Shown here one piece after another: positions 34,365-45,485 of a stretch of DNA of 64,000 nucleotides. Positions within the stretch are counted from its first letter, which is position 1. The number at the start of each line of letters is the position of its first letter. The stretch is taken from contig NW_023600993.1 in assembly GCF_014898055.3 (NCBI RefSeq), positions 21,463,048-21,527,047 of the forward strand, read 5' to 3'. The stretch is from Talpa occidentalis (Eukaryota > Chordata > Mammalia > Eulipotyphla > Talpidae). The notes under the pieces are model-generated. The model was not told where the DNA came from. It searched no databases and saw nothing but the letters and a program-made list of their open reading frames with translations. Both the position numbers and the translations under genes were made by a program.

Positions 34365-35040
34365 TTGTTTTTGATGTAATGACAAATGGAATAATTTTCT
34401 TAATTTCTTTCTGCTACTTTGTTACTGTTGTAGAGAAACATTACAGATTATTATGTTAGTTTTGTTTTCTGCAAATTTATTAAATTTGTTTATTACTTCA
34501 TATAGTAGTCTTTGGTCTTTATGATTCTCTCTATATAATAACATATGCTCTGCAAACTGAATTTTGCTTTTTCCTTTCCAGTTTGGATCCTTTAATTTCT
34601 CTTTCTTGCCTCATTGCTCTGATTAGGGCTCTAATACATTGTTGAATAAAAATGGCGGGAGTGACCATTATTGCCTCATTTCTGGTTTTAGAAGAATAGC
34701 ATTTAGCTTTGCACTGTTGAGTATGTTAGCTCTGAGCTTCTTATATAAGTCCTTAATGGTATTGAAGTATGTTCACTTTATACCTACTTTGAGGCATTTT
34801 ATAATAAATGGATGTTGGGTTTCTTCAAATGATTTTCTTCATCTACTGAGAAAGTCATGTGGTTTTCATCCTTCATTTTGGTAATGTTGGTGTATCTTGT
34901 TGATTTCTCCGCAGATGTTGAACCATCCTTGCATTCATGGAATATATACCAGTTGATCACAGTTTATAATCCTTTTAATATTATTGAATTTAGTTTGCTA
35001 ACAATTTCTGAGGGTTTTTTTTTTTTAGCTTCTATGGTAA
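34365..35040 (-). mobile_element. L1 ORF2 segment, antisense
   Basis: Follows the complement of the ORF2 reverse transcriptase region over about 670 bp: AATTTATTAAATTTGTTTAT, TTCCTTTCCAGTTTGGATCC, TCTTTCTTGCCTCATTGCTC, ACATTGTTGAATAAAAATGG, CACTGTTGAGTATGTTAGCT, TCATCTACTGAGAAAGTCAT, ATGTTGAACCATCCTTGCAT. Frames are broken. A GT microsatellite abuts its end. Confidence 0.88.
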
Positions 35041-35041
35041 T

Positions 35042-35083
<42 letters not shown>
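35041..35083. repeat. (AT)n-(GT)n microsatellite
   Basis: TTATATATATAT followed by about 15 GT units at the edge of an antisense L1. Confidence 0.95.
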
Positions 35084-35085
<2 letters not shown>

Positions 35086-35990
35086 TTTCTTTTCCTGTGG
35101 TATCTTTGACCTTATTCTCAAGGTAACCTAACACTTTGGTTAGTGCTTCCATAAACCTGACATAAAAAAAAATAACAACAACAAAATGATTAAAATTCTG
35201 AAGTGATGTGATAAGATGGAATAACTATCTCTTAAAGGATTACAAAATGGGTAAGACTACAAAATCATTCACATTTCAGTAGGACATTTGAAAATATATA
35301 TGTAACTTTGATAGGTGAGCAGAAGCAGTTCTTGCAGTAAGCAATTACTGAGTATCCACTGATAAGTTCAAATAGAAATAGTTTATTTAGGATGGAAATC
35401 TGGCAGTTTTTGGTGCCCTCTGCAGGACCTTGCTGAGTACCTTGCATACAGGAAGTTAGCAGTAAATATTTAGCTGATGGGATAGTGTGTGACAAATGCA
35501 TGAAAAGATTAGAGTAAACTACCAATGTTGAGAGGACATAACTAGTGGCAGGATTGCTTGGGGAGGATGCATTGGAGGATCATTGCAATAGAGTTATGTG
35601 GTGGGATAAACAGATCTTTGGTGATGATTACATTTTTACTAAGATTCATGGCTGGTAGATTCCATGGCTGGTAGAATACACGTTGTTTGCTTTAGAATAA
35701 AAAATCCCCGTCATCCATGCCCTTTAAAATAGGAACTCAATAAGTGGTACTAATATTAGAATGAGCTTGATGCCAAGGGCAAACTACTCCTGGTACTTTG
35801 CCATACTCTGCAGCATGGAAACAGTAATTTTATAGAATTTTCCACTAATAAACCACTCCTTATGTCTTTGACCGATGGGAAGCAAGCTTTGGATGCTGGA
35901 CTTAATTGAATGAGCTCATCACCTTAAGCTTATAGTTATAACTTTGGTGATAACTTCAAGCTTTCTGCCTTTGCAACTCAGTTCATTTGC
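35084..35990. other. Unassigned noncoding sequence
   Basis: AT-rich. A short direct repeat with CATGGCTGGTAGA occurs twice, at about 35647 and 35663. No gene recognised. Confidence 0.45.
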
Positions 35991-35999
35991 ATGGTTTAG

Positions 36000-36975
36000 G
36001 TACTCATAACTCCAGTCCAGAGTTTTCTACTAAATCCCAAACTCACAGTTCTCCACATAGTGGACACATCCATCTTAGTTTCTATGTGCTTAAAATTGAA
36101 TATCTTTTACACCTGTCTCTCAAAAATGATCATCTTTGTTTGTTTCCTAGATTAAAGAATGCCTATGTCATCTATCACCTGGAAATTGATTCTTCATTCA
36201 CAACCCTCACAACCTTCATCCTCATAAATCCATCCTAAAATATCACAGATTTATCCTCTTATAATTACCTTCATCAGGCTACCATCATGTCTTATATGCA
36301 TCACTGAATGTTTTCCTAATCCAACCCTTTCCCTTTGGCCTGACCCTGCTCACATCCAGTTCCATGGACCTCATCAGTATCTGCTGTTAAGTTCAAATCT
36401 AATCATTCACATCCCTGAACTGAATATTTTACTAATTAATTTTAGCCCTTAGCTAAAAGTTTAAATTCCTCTCCAGATTCAACTTTTATTTGTTCTTCTT
36501 CTTTTTTTCTAGTTCCTCACATCTTTCGCCTGAAGAACAGTCTTAGAGCCTGCTTTCACCCTCAGCCCTTGACACATCACACATAACCCCTGCTTTCTCT
36601 GGTTCTCAAAACTTCACACAATGAGGGCCATTCTTTTTTTAGAGAATGGAACAAGTAACTTCATTCTCTCTCTATCTGGAGCATCCCTCTCTATATTTCA
36701 GATATTACATTAAATATCATTTTTTTCCATTTTAAAGCCAGCGCTGCACACACCTTCTCTGGTAGCCATCCTTACCTGTCTCCAGGTGTGGTAGGTGCCC
36801 CTGCTGTACTTTCTCATTTTACTATGTACTTCCTTGTTAAAGTGATATTCCCTATTTTGTGATTGTTCAAATGCCCACTTCTCTGGCTAAGTATTGATCA
36901 TTCTTAATTTTCTACTCATTGTTGTAGTCCCAGCCTCTACATAAAAATTGGCCCATTGTAAGTTCACATAAATAA
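36000..36975 (+). repeat. L2 element, 3' kilobase
   Basis: A long, diverged L2 with ACTCATAACTCCAGTCCAGA, ACATCCATCTTAGTTTCTAT, CATCTATCACCTGGAAATTG, CAGGCTACCATCATGTCTTA, GGCCTGACCCTGCTCACATC, GTTCCTCACATCTTTCGCCT, TCTGGAGCATCCCTCTCTAT, ending in GAATAAATGGATGGAT. It covers about the last kilobase of the family including the 3' UTR. Only broken frames remain. Confidence 0.6.
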
Positions 36976-37439
36976 GTATTGAATAAATGGATGGATCCAT
37001 GGATGGATGATTCATGTGACATGTTTATTGTGTGTTTGATATGTTTCCAGTGGTAGAGATAAAAATTGTTAACTCCTGCCCTAGCATTATTCATCGTCTA
37101 ACACTGGAATTCCTCTTAAAGCAGATAAACTAGCTTACCTCTTGATGTTAAACTATTAAAAGACTTGTAATAATCATTTTCCATTTATCTTATTGTCATT
37201 TTTATAGGCTAATTTCATTTTGGGGAATCAGTCCATTCCAATATCTGTCACTCTGGGGCTGTGGGACTGTCCTCCAGGGATGTTCTTTGTGACTTTAGCT
37301 TCTAGCACACTCTTGCAGGAGCAATAGAGTGCGTGGGCTCATTGACTGTGCACTGAGCCAAGAATTAGCTGTAAAGTGACTTTTTGAGTGGAAAAGAAAA
37401 ATAAGTGTTAGAATCAATTAATCAGATGTAAAGAAATTA
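36976..37439. other. Unassigned noncoding sequence
   Basis: A short GGAT-rich repeat lies at the left edge. The rest is unique-looking. No gene. Confidence 0.45.
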
Positions 37440-37450
37440 GCCTTTGCCAG

Positions 37451-37572
37451 TTTTTTTTTTTTTTTTTCATTTTAGAGGAATGCAAGGGAGGTAGAAACAG
37501 AGTAAGGGAGAGAGAAAAAAGAAAGGAAATAGGGGACAGGTAAGGAAAAAGTGAGGAAGGGAAGAAAATAAC
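37451..37572. repeat. T-run plus polypurine tract
   Basis: A T17-type run is followed by about 90 bases that are almost all A and G (AGGGAGGTAGAAACAGAG, GGAGAGAGAAAAAAGAAAGG and so on). Such tracts can form triplex DNA; no role is shown. Confidence 0.7.
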
Positions 37573-37644
37573 ACACTCATAAATTCTAGTCTCCCTGAGT
37601 TTATGCTATTTTTAATATAAACTAGCAGTAGCATTTTAGTTCAA

Positions 37645-37790
37645 TAATAATTTTAGTAACATCTAATGAACATGAGACATTCTATAAATAGTTTACTAAC
37701 TTATTCATCTCAATGACAATCTTATGAGGTAGTTTCTATTATTAAACAACTTTATAGAAAAGGAAACCGAGGCACAGAAAAGATGAGTAG
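37645..37790 (-). repeat. MIR fragment, antisense
   Basis: TTCATCTCAATGACAATCTT, ATGAGGTAGTTTCTATTATT, AGAAAAGGAAACCGAGGCAC, AGAAAAGATGAG matches the complement of MIR ('aatcctcacaacaaccctatgaggtagg, then gaggaaactgaggcac'). Confidence 0.75.
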
Positions 37791-37984
37791 GAAAATCACA
37801 TTTTTTCTATGTGTCTCACCTTTACTACTCACACAAAACTCTTTACTTCTCACATCTTTGGTTACCAAATGTGCAGAGATTATTCCCATCCAATGGTGTG
37901 TTATGATTTAACTTAATTATGTCTATCCGAAGATAACATCAGATTCCATAGGCTGCAAGGTCAGTTGTACAAGACTACAAGACT

Positions 37985-38010
37985 ATCACACACACACACA
38001 CACACACTCT
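37985..38010. repeat. (CA)n microsatellite
   Basis: About 12 CA units at the left margin of an LTR-like element. Confidence 0.95.
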
Positions 38011-38064
38011 TGTGATACCAATTACAAATTCAGGTTGTTTCCTGTTTTTTAACTTATTGACTAT

Positions 38065-38575
38065 ATATCCGAGGTTCCCAAGGCACCCCCTTCCTTGGGT
38101 TTGAATATTTGCTAGAGCAACTCTGAGAACCCAAGAAAACAGTTTACTTATTCTTTATCGATTTATTATGAGAATTGAACATCCAAATGACTGTCCAGAT
38201 GGGATAGATGCATTGCACAAGATCAGTGAGAAGGGGCCCAGGATGTCCATGAACTTTCTAGGCACCTCTATGTGTTCACCATTTGGAAACTCCCCCTCCC
38301 AAAATCCATACTTCTAGGATTTCCATGAAGGCTTCATTATGTAGGCACGATGGTTCATGAGCTCAATTTCTAGTCCTTTACCCCTCTCCAGAGAAACGAG
38401 TGGTGGGGATGAAAACCCCATTTCTAATCATGGCTTGGTTTTCTGGTGACCAGTCCCCATTCTGGAGCACACTCAGAGTCACCTCATTAGAACAGAGAGA
38501 GTGGTATCAACCAAGAGATTCCAAGGGACTTAGGAACTCTATGACAGAGCTTCTTTTTACTCTATCCCAATAGAT
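38065..38575 (-). mobile_element. Solo LTR, ERVL/MLT2-like
   Basis: About 500 bp with the layout of a mammalian ERVL-class LTR: TAGAGCAACTCTGAGAACCC, ATCGATTTATTATGAGAATT, TGTGTTCACCATTTGGAAAC, AAGGCTTCATTATGTAGGCA, TTTCTGGTGACCAGTCCCCA, TCACCTCATTAGAACAGAGA, ATTCCAAGGGACTTAGGAAC. No internal retroviral genes flank it, so it is a solo LTR left after recombination or decay. Strand and exact family are tentative. Confidence 0.6.
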
Positions 38576-38876
38576 GTTTACCACTAAGTGGCAATCCCTG
38601 ATGTTTAGGAGAGAACAGCTGATTGCTCAGTGTGGGGCCAGTGACTCGCTGGTCAAATCAGATCAGAGTGAATGGGGAGTCACCTAGTATAACCTCACTG
38701 GTCCAGACATGGTATTTCAGTTGGAAATGGGGGAGCACTAGTGACTGGCAAGAGCCCTGGAACATGTCTGCAGAGTATGCAGATCATTTTATCACTTTCC
38801 AGCCTTTGAAGTCTTAAAACTGTACAGTAACAATAGAATTAAGTGCCAGAAAATACCATGTTTTAAGATTTTTTTG

Positions 38877-39133
38877 AAAGATTTATTCATTTATGCATAC
38901 AAGAACTGGGGAACAGGCCAGAGGTGTGGGAGGTGAGAGGATTCACCAGAGACAGAGTGGGGAACAGAACAGGCAGATTGACTGAAGTACATTGCTGAGG
39001 GGAGCAGCGGGCAAGTCAGGAGAGGTCTGCTGTGCCATGTGGGTAGCTCCCTGGCCGGGGATCAAACCTGCGCTGCAGTGGCTGGGGAGAGCCTCATAGG
39101 TTGCGTCTTCACCCCTTGCGCCACCAGGGAGGC
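38877..39133 (-). mobile_element. tRNA-derived SINE, full length, subtype IIb
   Basis: Reverse copy: TTATGCATACAAGAACTGGG, AGGATTCACCAGAGACAGAG, GCTGAGGGGAGCAGCGGG, B box complement GGGGATCAAACC, head complement TCACCCCTTGCGCCACCAGG. Target-site duplication GTTTTAAGATTTTTT before and CTTTTTACGATTATT after, more diverged than in other copies. Confidence 0.9.
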
Positions 39134-41639
39134 TTTTTACGATTATTTTATAAAACAGGCTGCTCATATGCAAAGCCACTCAGATACAAGTCAGATACAA
39201 GTCAAGAAAAAAAAAAAAAAAAAGATGTTGGGAAAAAAAAAAAGGCAGTCCCCATATCAGGGGAGTAACAATAACAATAAAAATCATTTTCCTCAAGAGA
39301 AGAAAGCAAATCTGTGGAGACCAAGCAAGGCTCATCTTTGAGGAATGTTACAAAAGATAATATGTCAGAGAAGCCTTTTTTTCTGTTCCTCTGGGGCTTT
39401 GGGTTGTGAGAAGAACTTAAAAGTTTCTACCCATTTCCTTGTGCAGCCTCCTTCCTTTTGAGTGTCATGATTTAGATCTGTTTAAAAGGATTTATTTGAA
39501 AGGAGCTTCTTATACCATAGGGGCAGTCGCCTCTCAGAGGCCTTTGTAAATGAACAAAGTAACCACTTGTCCCACACAGGGTGCAAAGAGAGGTTTGGTG
39601 TGGGTTTGACTGTCCATTCAAGCTCTGTTTTCACTTGGTTGTAAGTGAAATCTTTAGAAACCACACAGCGGGAACCCTTTGCTTGGGGCATGGGGTGGGG
39701 AGGGAGCTTTGAAAAACCTATTGAAACTCTGAGAGCTGTTGGGTAGAAACTGTTCTTTTTAGACTTCCTCATGGGCAGTACGGGAAATAAACACACACAG
39801 GAAGTCATTTAGCCTCTCTGTGAACTTCATGTTGACATTTGCTTCCCAAAAAGTTCATTGTGGGCACTTAAGAAATGTGTGTGTGCGTGTGCGTGCATGT
39901 GCACACACATGTGTCTATGCGGGCACATGCATAAGTACAGTTGTATATATGCACTTTATATTCTCCAGCTCATGAATATCACACTAAAAATAACATTAAC
40001 AACAGGAAAAATAATTAAATTTATAGGTGTTTACAGCATTGTGTTTTTTGAGAAGAAGCTACATATAGGTTCTATATCTAAAATACCTCTATTAGTCTGC
40101 TGGTGACTACAGAATGAACTTCATAGTGTTTAAACTAACTACTTGACTCAGAATGTCATGATTGAAACAGAATGTTTGTTGTACACATTTTACCTCCTAT
40201 GACTCTTGCTTTCGAAATGAGTCACTAAAACTGTCCCAACTGGAAACGTTAATTTAAAAAGCCAAGGGAGAAGAATGATACGTACATTTTGTAGGAGAAA
40301 ATGAAGGTGCATGAACAAAGGGAAAGAATACCAATGTCTGGAATACTCTCCTTTTGTGGTGAGGGAGAGAAATCCACTTAAAGGCCTGAGTGCGAAGGGG
40401 CAGTCCCTGGGAGGGCTCGTAGATCCTTACAAAATGTGTCACAGGCCTGATGGGAAACAGGAAGTGCTTGCTTTCTCTCTCCAGCTGGACCACCTGTCTC
40501 TGGACTCTGCTTCTGTCTGCACATCTTTTCCTTTCACTTTGCATAGTCAGTGGTAATTCAATTGTAATTTTTTCCCAACATCACTTAAGCAGAAAAGAAG
40601 GATAGAATATCTGGATAAAGGATCATCCTTCAGAACTCAGGATCAGGAGTACAGCCAGTAGTTGCCAGAGACTGGAGCCAAAAACTATAAAATCATCCAA
40701 AGGGAATTGTTTCTTCTGTGTCCTTCAAGTGAGAGTGCCTCTTGTCTCTTGCCTTTATTAGTTTACACTTTCTTTTTCTTTCCCTCCACTCTGTTCTCCG
40801 TTGCTCCTCTCACCCCTTCCCAGATGGACTTTGTCTATTTCTACTTACACAAAACCAAGCCCTAGCTTTCCTTTACATCACTTCTTAGTTCAAGTGCCCA
40901 GTGGAGATTTACAATTCATTTAATGGCAGTTCCATATTTCCAGAAGTCTTCTGATTGGCTGAGGTTGGTTCAGGAGACTAGCTGGTTCCATCAGACTCTG
41001 GGGAGGTTACCTGGAATAGCCATTTATATGTGGGCATATGCTGTGCTCATTCAGCAGGAGCTGTGGGAAGAGTAACTAGGCTGCCAAGGTTGGTGGAACA
41101 CATTTACACAATAATTCTTGTAGGATTCAGCTTTATAGTATACACAGTATATTCTATGACATTTAATAACATTTATTATAAATGTTATAAATAATTCTGA
41201 AGACTAGCTTTGGCAGTATGTTTGTTCCACTTGGAATACATTTAAAGTAAATTGAGTATAAATTTATTGAGTACATTTCGAGAATTATCTTGCAATTTCT
41301 TCCTACTGAGTTGGATGTTTGGGCATGGTGACTGCGAACCTTCTGAAGGAGATAAATGTGTCCATTTGATTTGGCTATTGTGTTGTCACTGATTATCGAT
41401 CTTGAGTTAACTTTAGTGCATTATCACTTGATAATAATATCAACAAAGAAAGTTGGTGTTATCCCATAATAGAGAAGGGTTCTCTTATAGCTTTATCTCA
41501 TTTGTACTCTTTTGGATATTTGACTTTGCCAATATTAATATTGAGATAATGATTTCTCTCTTGATGTCTCTTTCATAATAGGGTTTGTGGTTCAGTTCTA
41601 AACCATATTCCTTGGAGATAATACGTTACTACAGCCTCT
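39134..41639. other. Unassigned noncoding sequence
   Basis: Poly-A runs lie at about 39208-39243 and a GT/CA-rich imperfect tract at 39877-39930. Open frames of 100 and 108 codons (39039-39341 plus, partly SINE and poly-Lys; 39482-39808 minus) have no recognised domain. No repeat family called. Confidence 0.45.
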
Positions 41640-41835
41640 GAATCTGTGGTCACTAGCTCTGTATCTTACTAGCTGTGTGTCTTCAAACAAGTTGCCTAGC
41701 TACTGCGCTTCTCCATCAGTAAAATGTGGATAACAACACTTATGCCACTGAGTTGTTCTGAGGATTCAGAGAGACAATGCATAAAGGACACATAGCAGCA
41801 AGTGCTCAATAAACATTGCTGTTATGATTACTGTC
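41640..41835 (+). repeat. MIR, nearly complete 3' two thirds
   Basis: TTACTAGCTGTGTGTCTTCA, AACAAGTTGCCTAGCTACTG, ATCAGTAAAATGTGGATAAC, GTTGTTCTGAGGATTCAGAG, ATAAAGGACACATAGCAGCA, AGTGCTCAATAAACATTGCT is a well-preserved MIR core and 3' end. Confidence 0.85.
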
Positions 41836-42424
41836 ATTAGCATCGAGCTTATTCCCAAAGAGGTGATTGTAGTATCTGTGTCTTAATACCCCCAAACCAT
41901 CCCTGGTTCATTGCTGATTTTAACTGCAATGATGTGGAAGTTCTTACTCACCAAAGTCACAGCATACTACCTGAGTTTGCTTGTGTGTCTTTCTACTGTC
42001 TGCCTCAGGACCTTCTCTGATGCCAATAGAAATTCTTCTGCCATGTCCAAACACAGTTTGGAAGCATTGAGGGTGATAAATCTTTCAAGGCAGGACTTAC
42101 CCAGTGGGGGACAAAAGCCAATTGATATATACTCCAGTCTCTTTTCTTTCAACGTGGTATTTTGAATACTTCTCAGAGATCCCAGGATTCGGCACTATCT
42201 AACCTTGTAGCATAAATCTCAATACGCATATTTATATTTATAATATTTATATAGATTTTTTTTTTCAGTTTTTGACTCAATCACACTGTCCCTTTCCTCT
42301 TGATTTTTGCATTTTCCTTGTATTCTCAACACTCACCAAAAATCAAAATCCTTCCCCTCCCCCGAGTAAAAGAGACTGTATTTTAGACTCTGATACAGAG
42401 AGAATCTAAACAAAGACAGGATAA
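41836..42424. other. Unassigned noncoding sequence
   Basis: An 84-codon open frame (41911-42165, plus) has no recognised protein and no splice context. A T11-type run lies near 42257. Confidence 0.45.
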
Positions 42425-42645
42425 TACTAGAGTCTTGGAGAACATGGATTTTGGCTTTCAGCCTGGATTTGAATCTGACTGCTTAGTAGTTATATGATCA
42501 TATATTTTTAAGTTATCTCATCTCTTTTTGCCTCAATTTCCTCATCTACAAAATTCAGATATTAATAGCAACTATATGATGATATTATTATAAGAATAAT
42601 ATGTCATCACTTTAAAATGCTGAGAATGGCATCTGACAGGTAGAA
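42425..42645 (+). repeat. MIR fragment
   Basis: CATGGATTTTGGCTTTCAGC, CTGGATTTGAATCTGACTGC, TCAATTTCCTCATCTACAAA, ATTCAGATATTAATAGCAAC follows MIR from the tRNA-like head through the core. Confidence 0.7.
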
Positions 42646-43189
42646 GTTGATGTGTTATGTCTTAATCTCCCCTTGAAACACTCATTCAGTTTTGTCTAGA
42701 AATCTCAGTGGTGGTGGTGATTGCCTTCTTCCTCATTGCATTTTTGTCTTAGTGCAGCTTTCTTCTGTCCCCCTTTCATCTTCCTTTTGTTTGTTAGTGC
42801 TGACTGAGTAGATAGAACAGCAAGTGCTCCCTGGAGTTTTGTAATTTCTGGAAGCATGTAAGAGGGCCCTTCTTTTGTGCTATGCTCCATTTTGTCTTGC
42901 TCCAACAGCCCTGACCCCTGATCTGTTGGCAGACACTCGAAGATGCTGCCAGCTCTTGGTTATTCAGAGGCCTTTTATCCAGACTCTGCTCTTCTCACTG
43001 GCTGTCTGCCTTTTGGCTGTTAGATGCTCTCTGGCATGGTTCTCAGAGGACATGCCAAAGAGGGAAAAGATAGCATTACTCAAATTAGCCAATTATGGGA
43101 TCTAGAAAATTAGGATTTGGGGATCATGGGGCTTCAATTTTCTAAGACTTCTGTATCTTCCATGACCATAGAAAATTCAATATCAGTTT
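42646..43189. other. Unassigned noncoding sequence
   Basis: Unique-looking. Open frames at 42705-43105 on both strands show no recognised protein. Confidence 0.45.
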
Positions 43190-43580
43190 TTTTATGACAG
43201 TAAATTTTTCTTTGATTGAGTTATAATTAAGACATAAAAAAAGACAGATCTCAAGTGTTCAATTGAATGAGTTTTGGCAAACATATGCATTTGTGTAACA
43301 ACCAAATAAGAAGGCAAACTTTTCTATCACCCTAAAAATTACCTTATTCCCCTTTCTAATCAATTCACCTCAATGCCCCCAGTAAGTACTTTCTGATTTT
43401 TACTACCATATATTACTAAGCATTGGCTATACCATTTTATCCTGCCACTGACAATGTATGAAAATTTTAGAGCCTTAATAACCTCACCAATCTTAAGTGT
43501 TGTCAGTCCTTCTGGTTTTAACCATTCTACTGGATAGGAACTATTATTTTGTTGTATTTTTGTATGTACTTTATGACTAG
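43190..43580 (-). mobile_element. L1 3' end, antisense, internally deleted
   Basis: TTGATTGAGTTATAATTAAG, AGTGTTCAATTGAATGAGTT, TTTCTATCACCCTAAAAATT match the complement of an old L1 3' UTR. The sequence then jumps, near 43430, to ACAATGTATGAAAATTTTAG, CTCACCAATCTTAAGTGTTG and ACCATTCTACTGGATAGGAA. In a full L1 these lie several hundred bases further into ORF2. The jump indicates an internal deletion. Confidence 0.8.
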
Positions 43581-44539
43581 TGGTTTTGGAGACCTTTACA
43601 CTGCGCTTACTAACCATGTACTATATGGGAGTAATTTCCTGGGTAGCCACAAAATGGAAGGATCAGATAAAAATGGCAGTCAATCAGTAATGTCAGTGAG
43701 TGGTAGAAGCAAATGTGCCAATGGGCTGGTGTATAAGTGTATATTTTCCAGAAAAGCTAGACTCTGGTATAACTAGAAATACAAACTGGGAGTGGAGGAA
43801 GACATCTAGGTAGTGGATGGTTATGACACTGTAATGGACTTTCAAATGTTATTTGGAGTAACAATGTATTGGGAACTTGAGATTGTATGGAAAGGAACAA
43901 AAAATCAGCCTGTCAATGTTGGTTAGGATTAAATTGGGAAGACTGTCCAATGAAGAACTTGGAAGTTTGAACTTTCTCTCATAGAGAGTAGAGCAGCATT
44001 AACTATGTCTTCCTAGGTAATAACACAATGAATATAGGTTTCTAAAAATACAGAATGGTATCATTGTATTGTATCATTGGAGGGTCAATCAAGGTTTAAG
44101 GTAAGAGGTTCTTAATATAGTTTTAATGACTCTGATATAACCCATAAAATAGCATAACAATAATGGAAATCATAAGGACATCAACTCTAGAACTACTGAA
44201 AAGACTCAACAGAATTTGGTGATACTGATAAAGTTGGAAAGATAAATGAGTTTATGTTGTTCTAAGATTTCAATGCTGTTGGTTTCAAAATATCCCCATT
44301 TCATTACCAGAAATAAATAAATTATGGGAAGGCAAATAGTAGCAAAAAAATGGTTAAGTCTATATACAGTAATTTAAACTTTAGTTCTCTTTGTGGTGAT
44401 TAATTGTTACATATCCATATCCAGAAGATATTTTTAAGATTTGGACCTCAAATTTAGGAGAGTTTTTGTACTGTTAAATTACATCTGAAAGTCATTTTCT
44501 TAGAAGTATTACTTAAAGTCTTGGCAATGAATAAGATCA
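43581..44539. other. Unassigned noncoding sequence
   Basis: AT-rich. No gene or repeat family identified. Confidence 0.45.
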
Positions 44540-44765
44540 CAAAAGAAGAACGTTAAAAGACTAAAGAACACAGCACTGATGATTAAGGCCTGGCAAAAGA
44601 CCTTGTTAAGGCAGAACAAAGGAGAGGAGAAACAAGTAGGTGAGACAAGAAGGTACAGATAGAGGGGCCATGGAGTCAAAGGGAAATATGATTGTAATGA
44701 TGAGAGGATAAACACTGGTAGAGCCATCAAATGTCAAGGAGGATGAAGACTCCTTGAGCTGTGAA
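44540..44765 (-). repeat. Probable L2 fragment, antisense
   Basis: GATTAAGGCCTGGCAAAAGA, GGAGAAACAAGTAGGTGAGA, AGGGGCCATGGAGTCAAAGG, ACTGGTAGAGCCATCAAATG, TCAAGGAGGATGAAGACTCC resembles the complement of the L2 ORF region ('gtcaaatgctgctgagaggtcaagtaagatgaggact'). Diverged. Confidence 0.4.
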
Positions 44766-45300
44766 AAAAGCAATACATGATCTCAACCTCATTAGGCTCT
44801 CAGCCTGTTTGGAGTGCTGAAATTTACACACATAGGGAACAATTAAAGCAACATAATTATGTGCTAAAATATTTGAGCCGCACTTTGAGATCCATGTGAA
44901 AGTAGGAAGGCAAGGGGTCGTCATAAACCAGAGGCATCAGGAATTGAACCAAGTAAGAAGTATAACTTAAGATGGCTTTGCAAAAGAAGAACAAAAAAGA
45001 AGACCAGCATGTATAAAATTATGGCAGAGATTGAAGCTATGGGGGAATATAATTAAAATAAGAAATGAGGATATTTTCAAACTTACTTACATATATATGT
45101 ATCCATCTGCTTTTCTAATAATTTTAAGATTCCTGAACAGGTAATAGATTTAACCAGGTGCACTCTTGAAGAAGTTGTGGTTGGTAATCAATTGAGCTAA
45201 TGAGTGGTTTATTGTAATGACCACAGATTCAGAGCAGAAACCAAGTTACCTTGGGTCTAAAAGCTGATTTAGGGGTAAACTCATTTAGCCTTTGAAGTGA
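44766..45300. other. Unassigned noncoding sequence
   Basis: AT-rich. No feature recognised. Confidence 0.45.
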
Positions 45301-45319
45301 TTTTGCATGTAGCACAAAT

Positions 45320-45484
45320 ATAATACATATGATCATATACACATTATAAATGTAAATACATACATACATATAATATATAATTATATACATATTATAAATG
45401 TAAATACATGTATACACATATGTGTATTGTATACATGTATACACATATGTGTATTGTGTATATATATATACACACACACACACC
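45320..45484. repeat. AT/CA microsatellite with duplicated palindromic units
   Basis: Two nested tandem duplications are visible. A unit with ATTATAAATGTAAATACAT occurs at about 45342 and 45391. A 25-base unit (ACATGTATACACATATGTGT plus ATTGT) occurs exactly at 45406-45430 and again at 45433-45457. Each 25-base unit contains the perfect 16-base palindrome ATACACATATGTGTAT. The tract ends in (TA)n(CA)n. Confidence 0.93.
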
Positions 45485-45485
45485 A

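Noticed and set aside
39482..39808. 108-codon minus-strand open frame
   Set aside because: No domain, no splice context and no similarity noticed; treated as chance.
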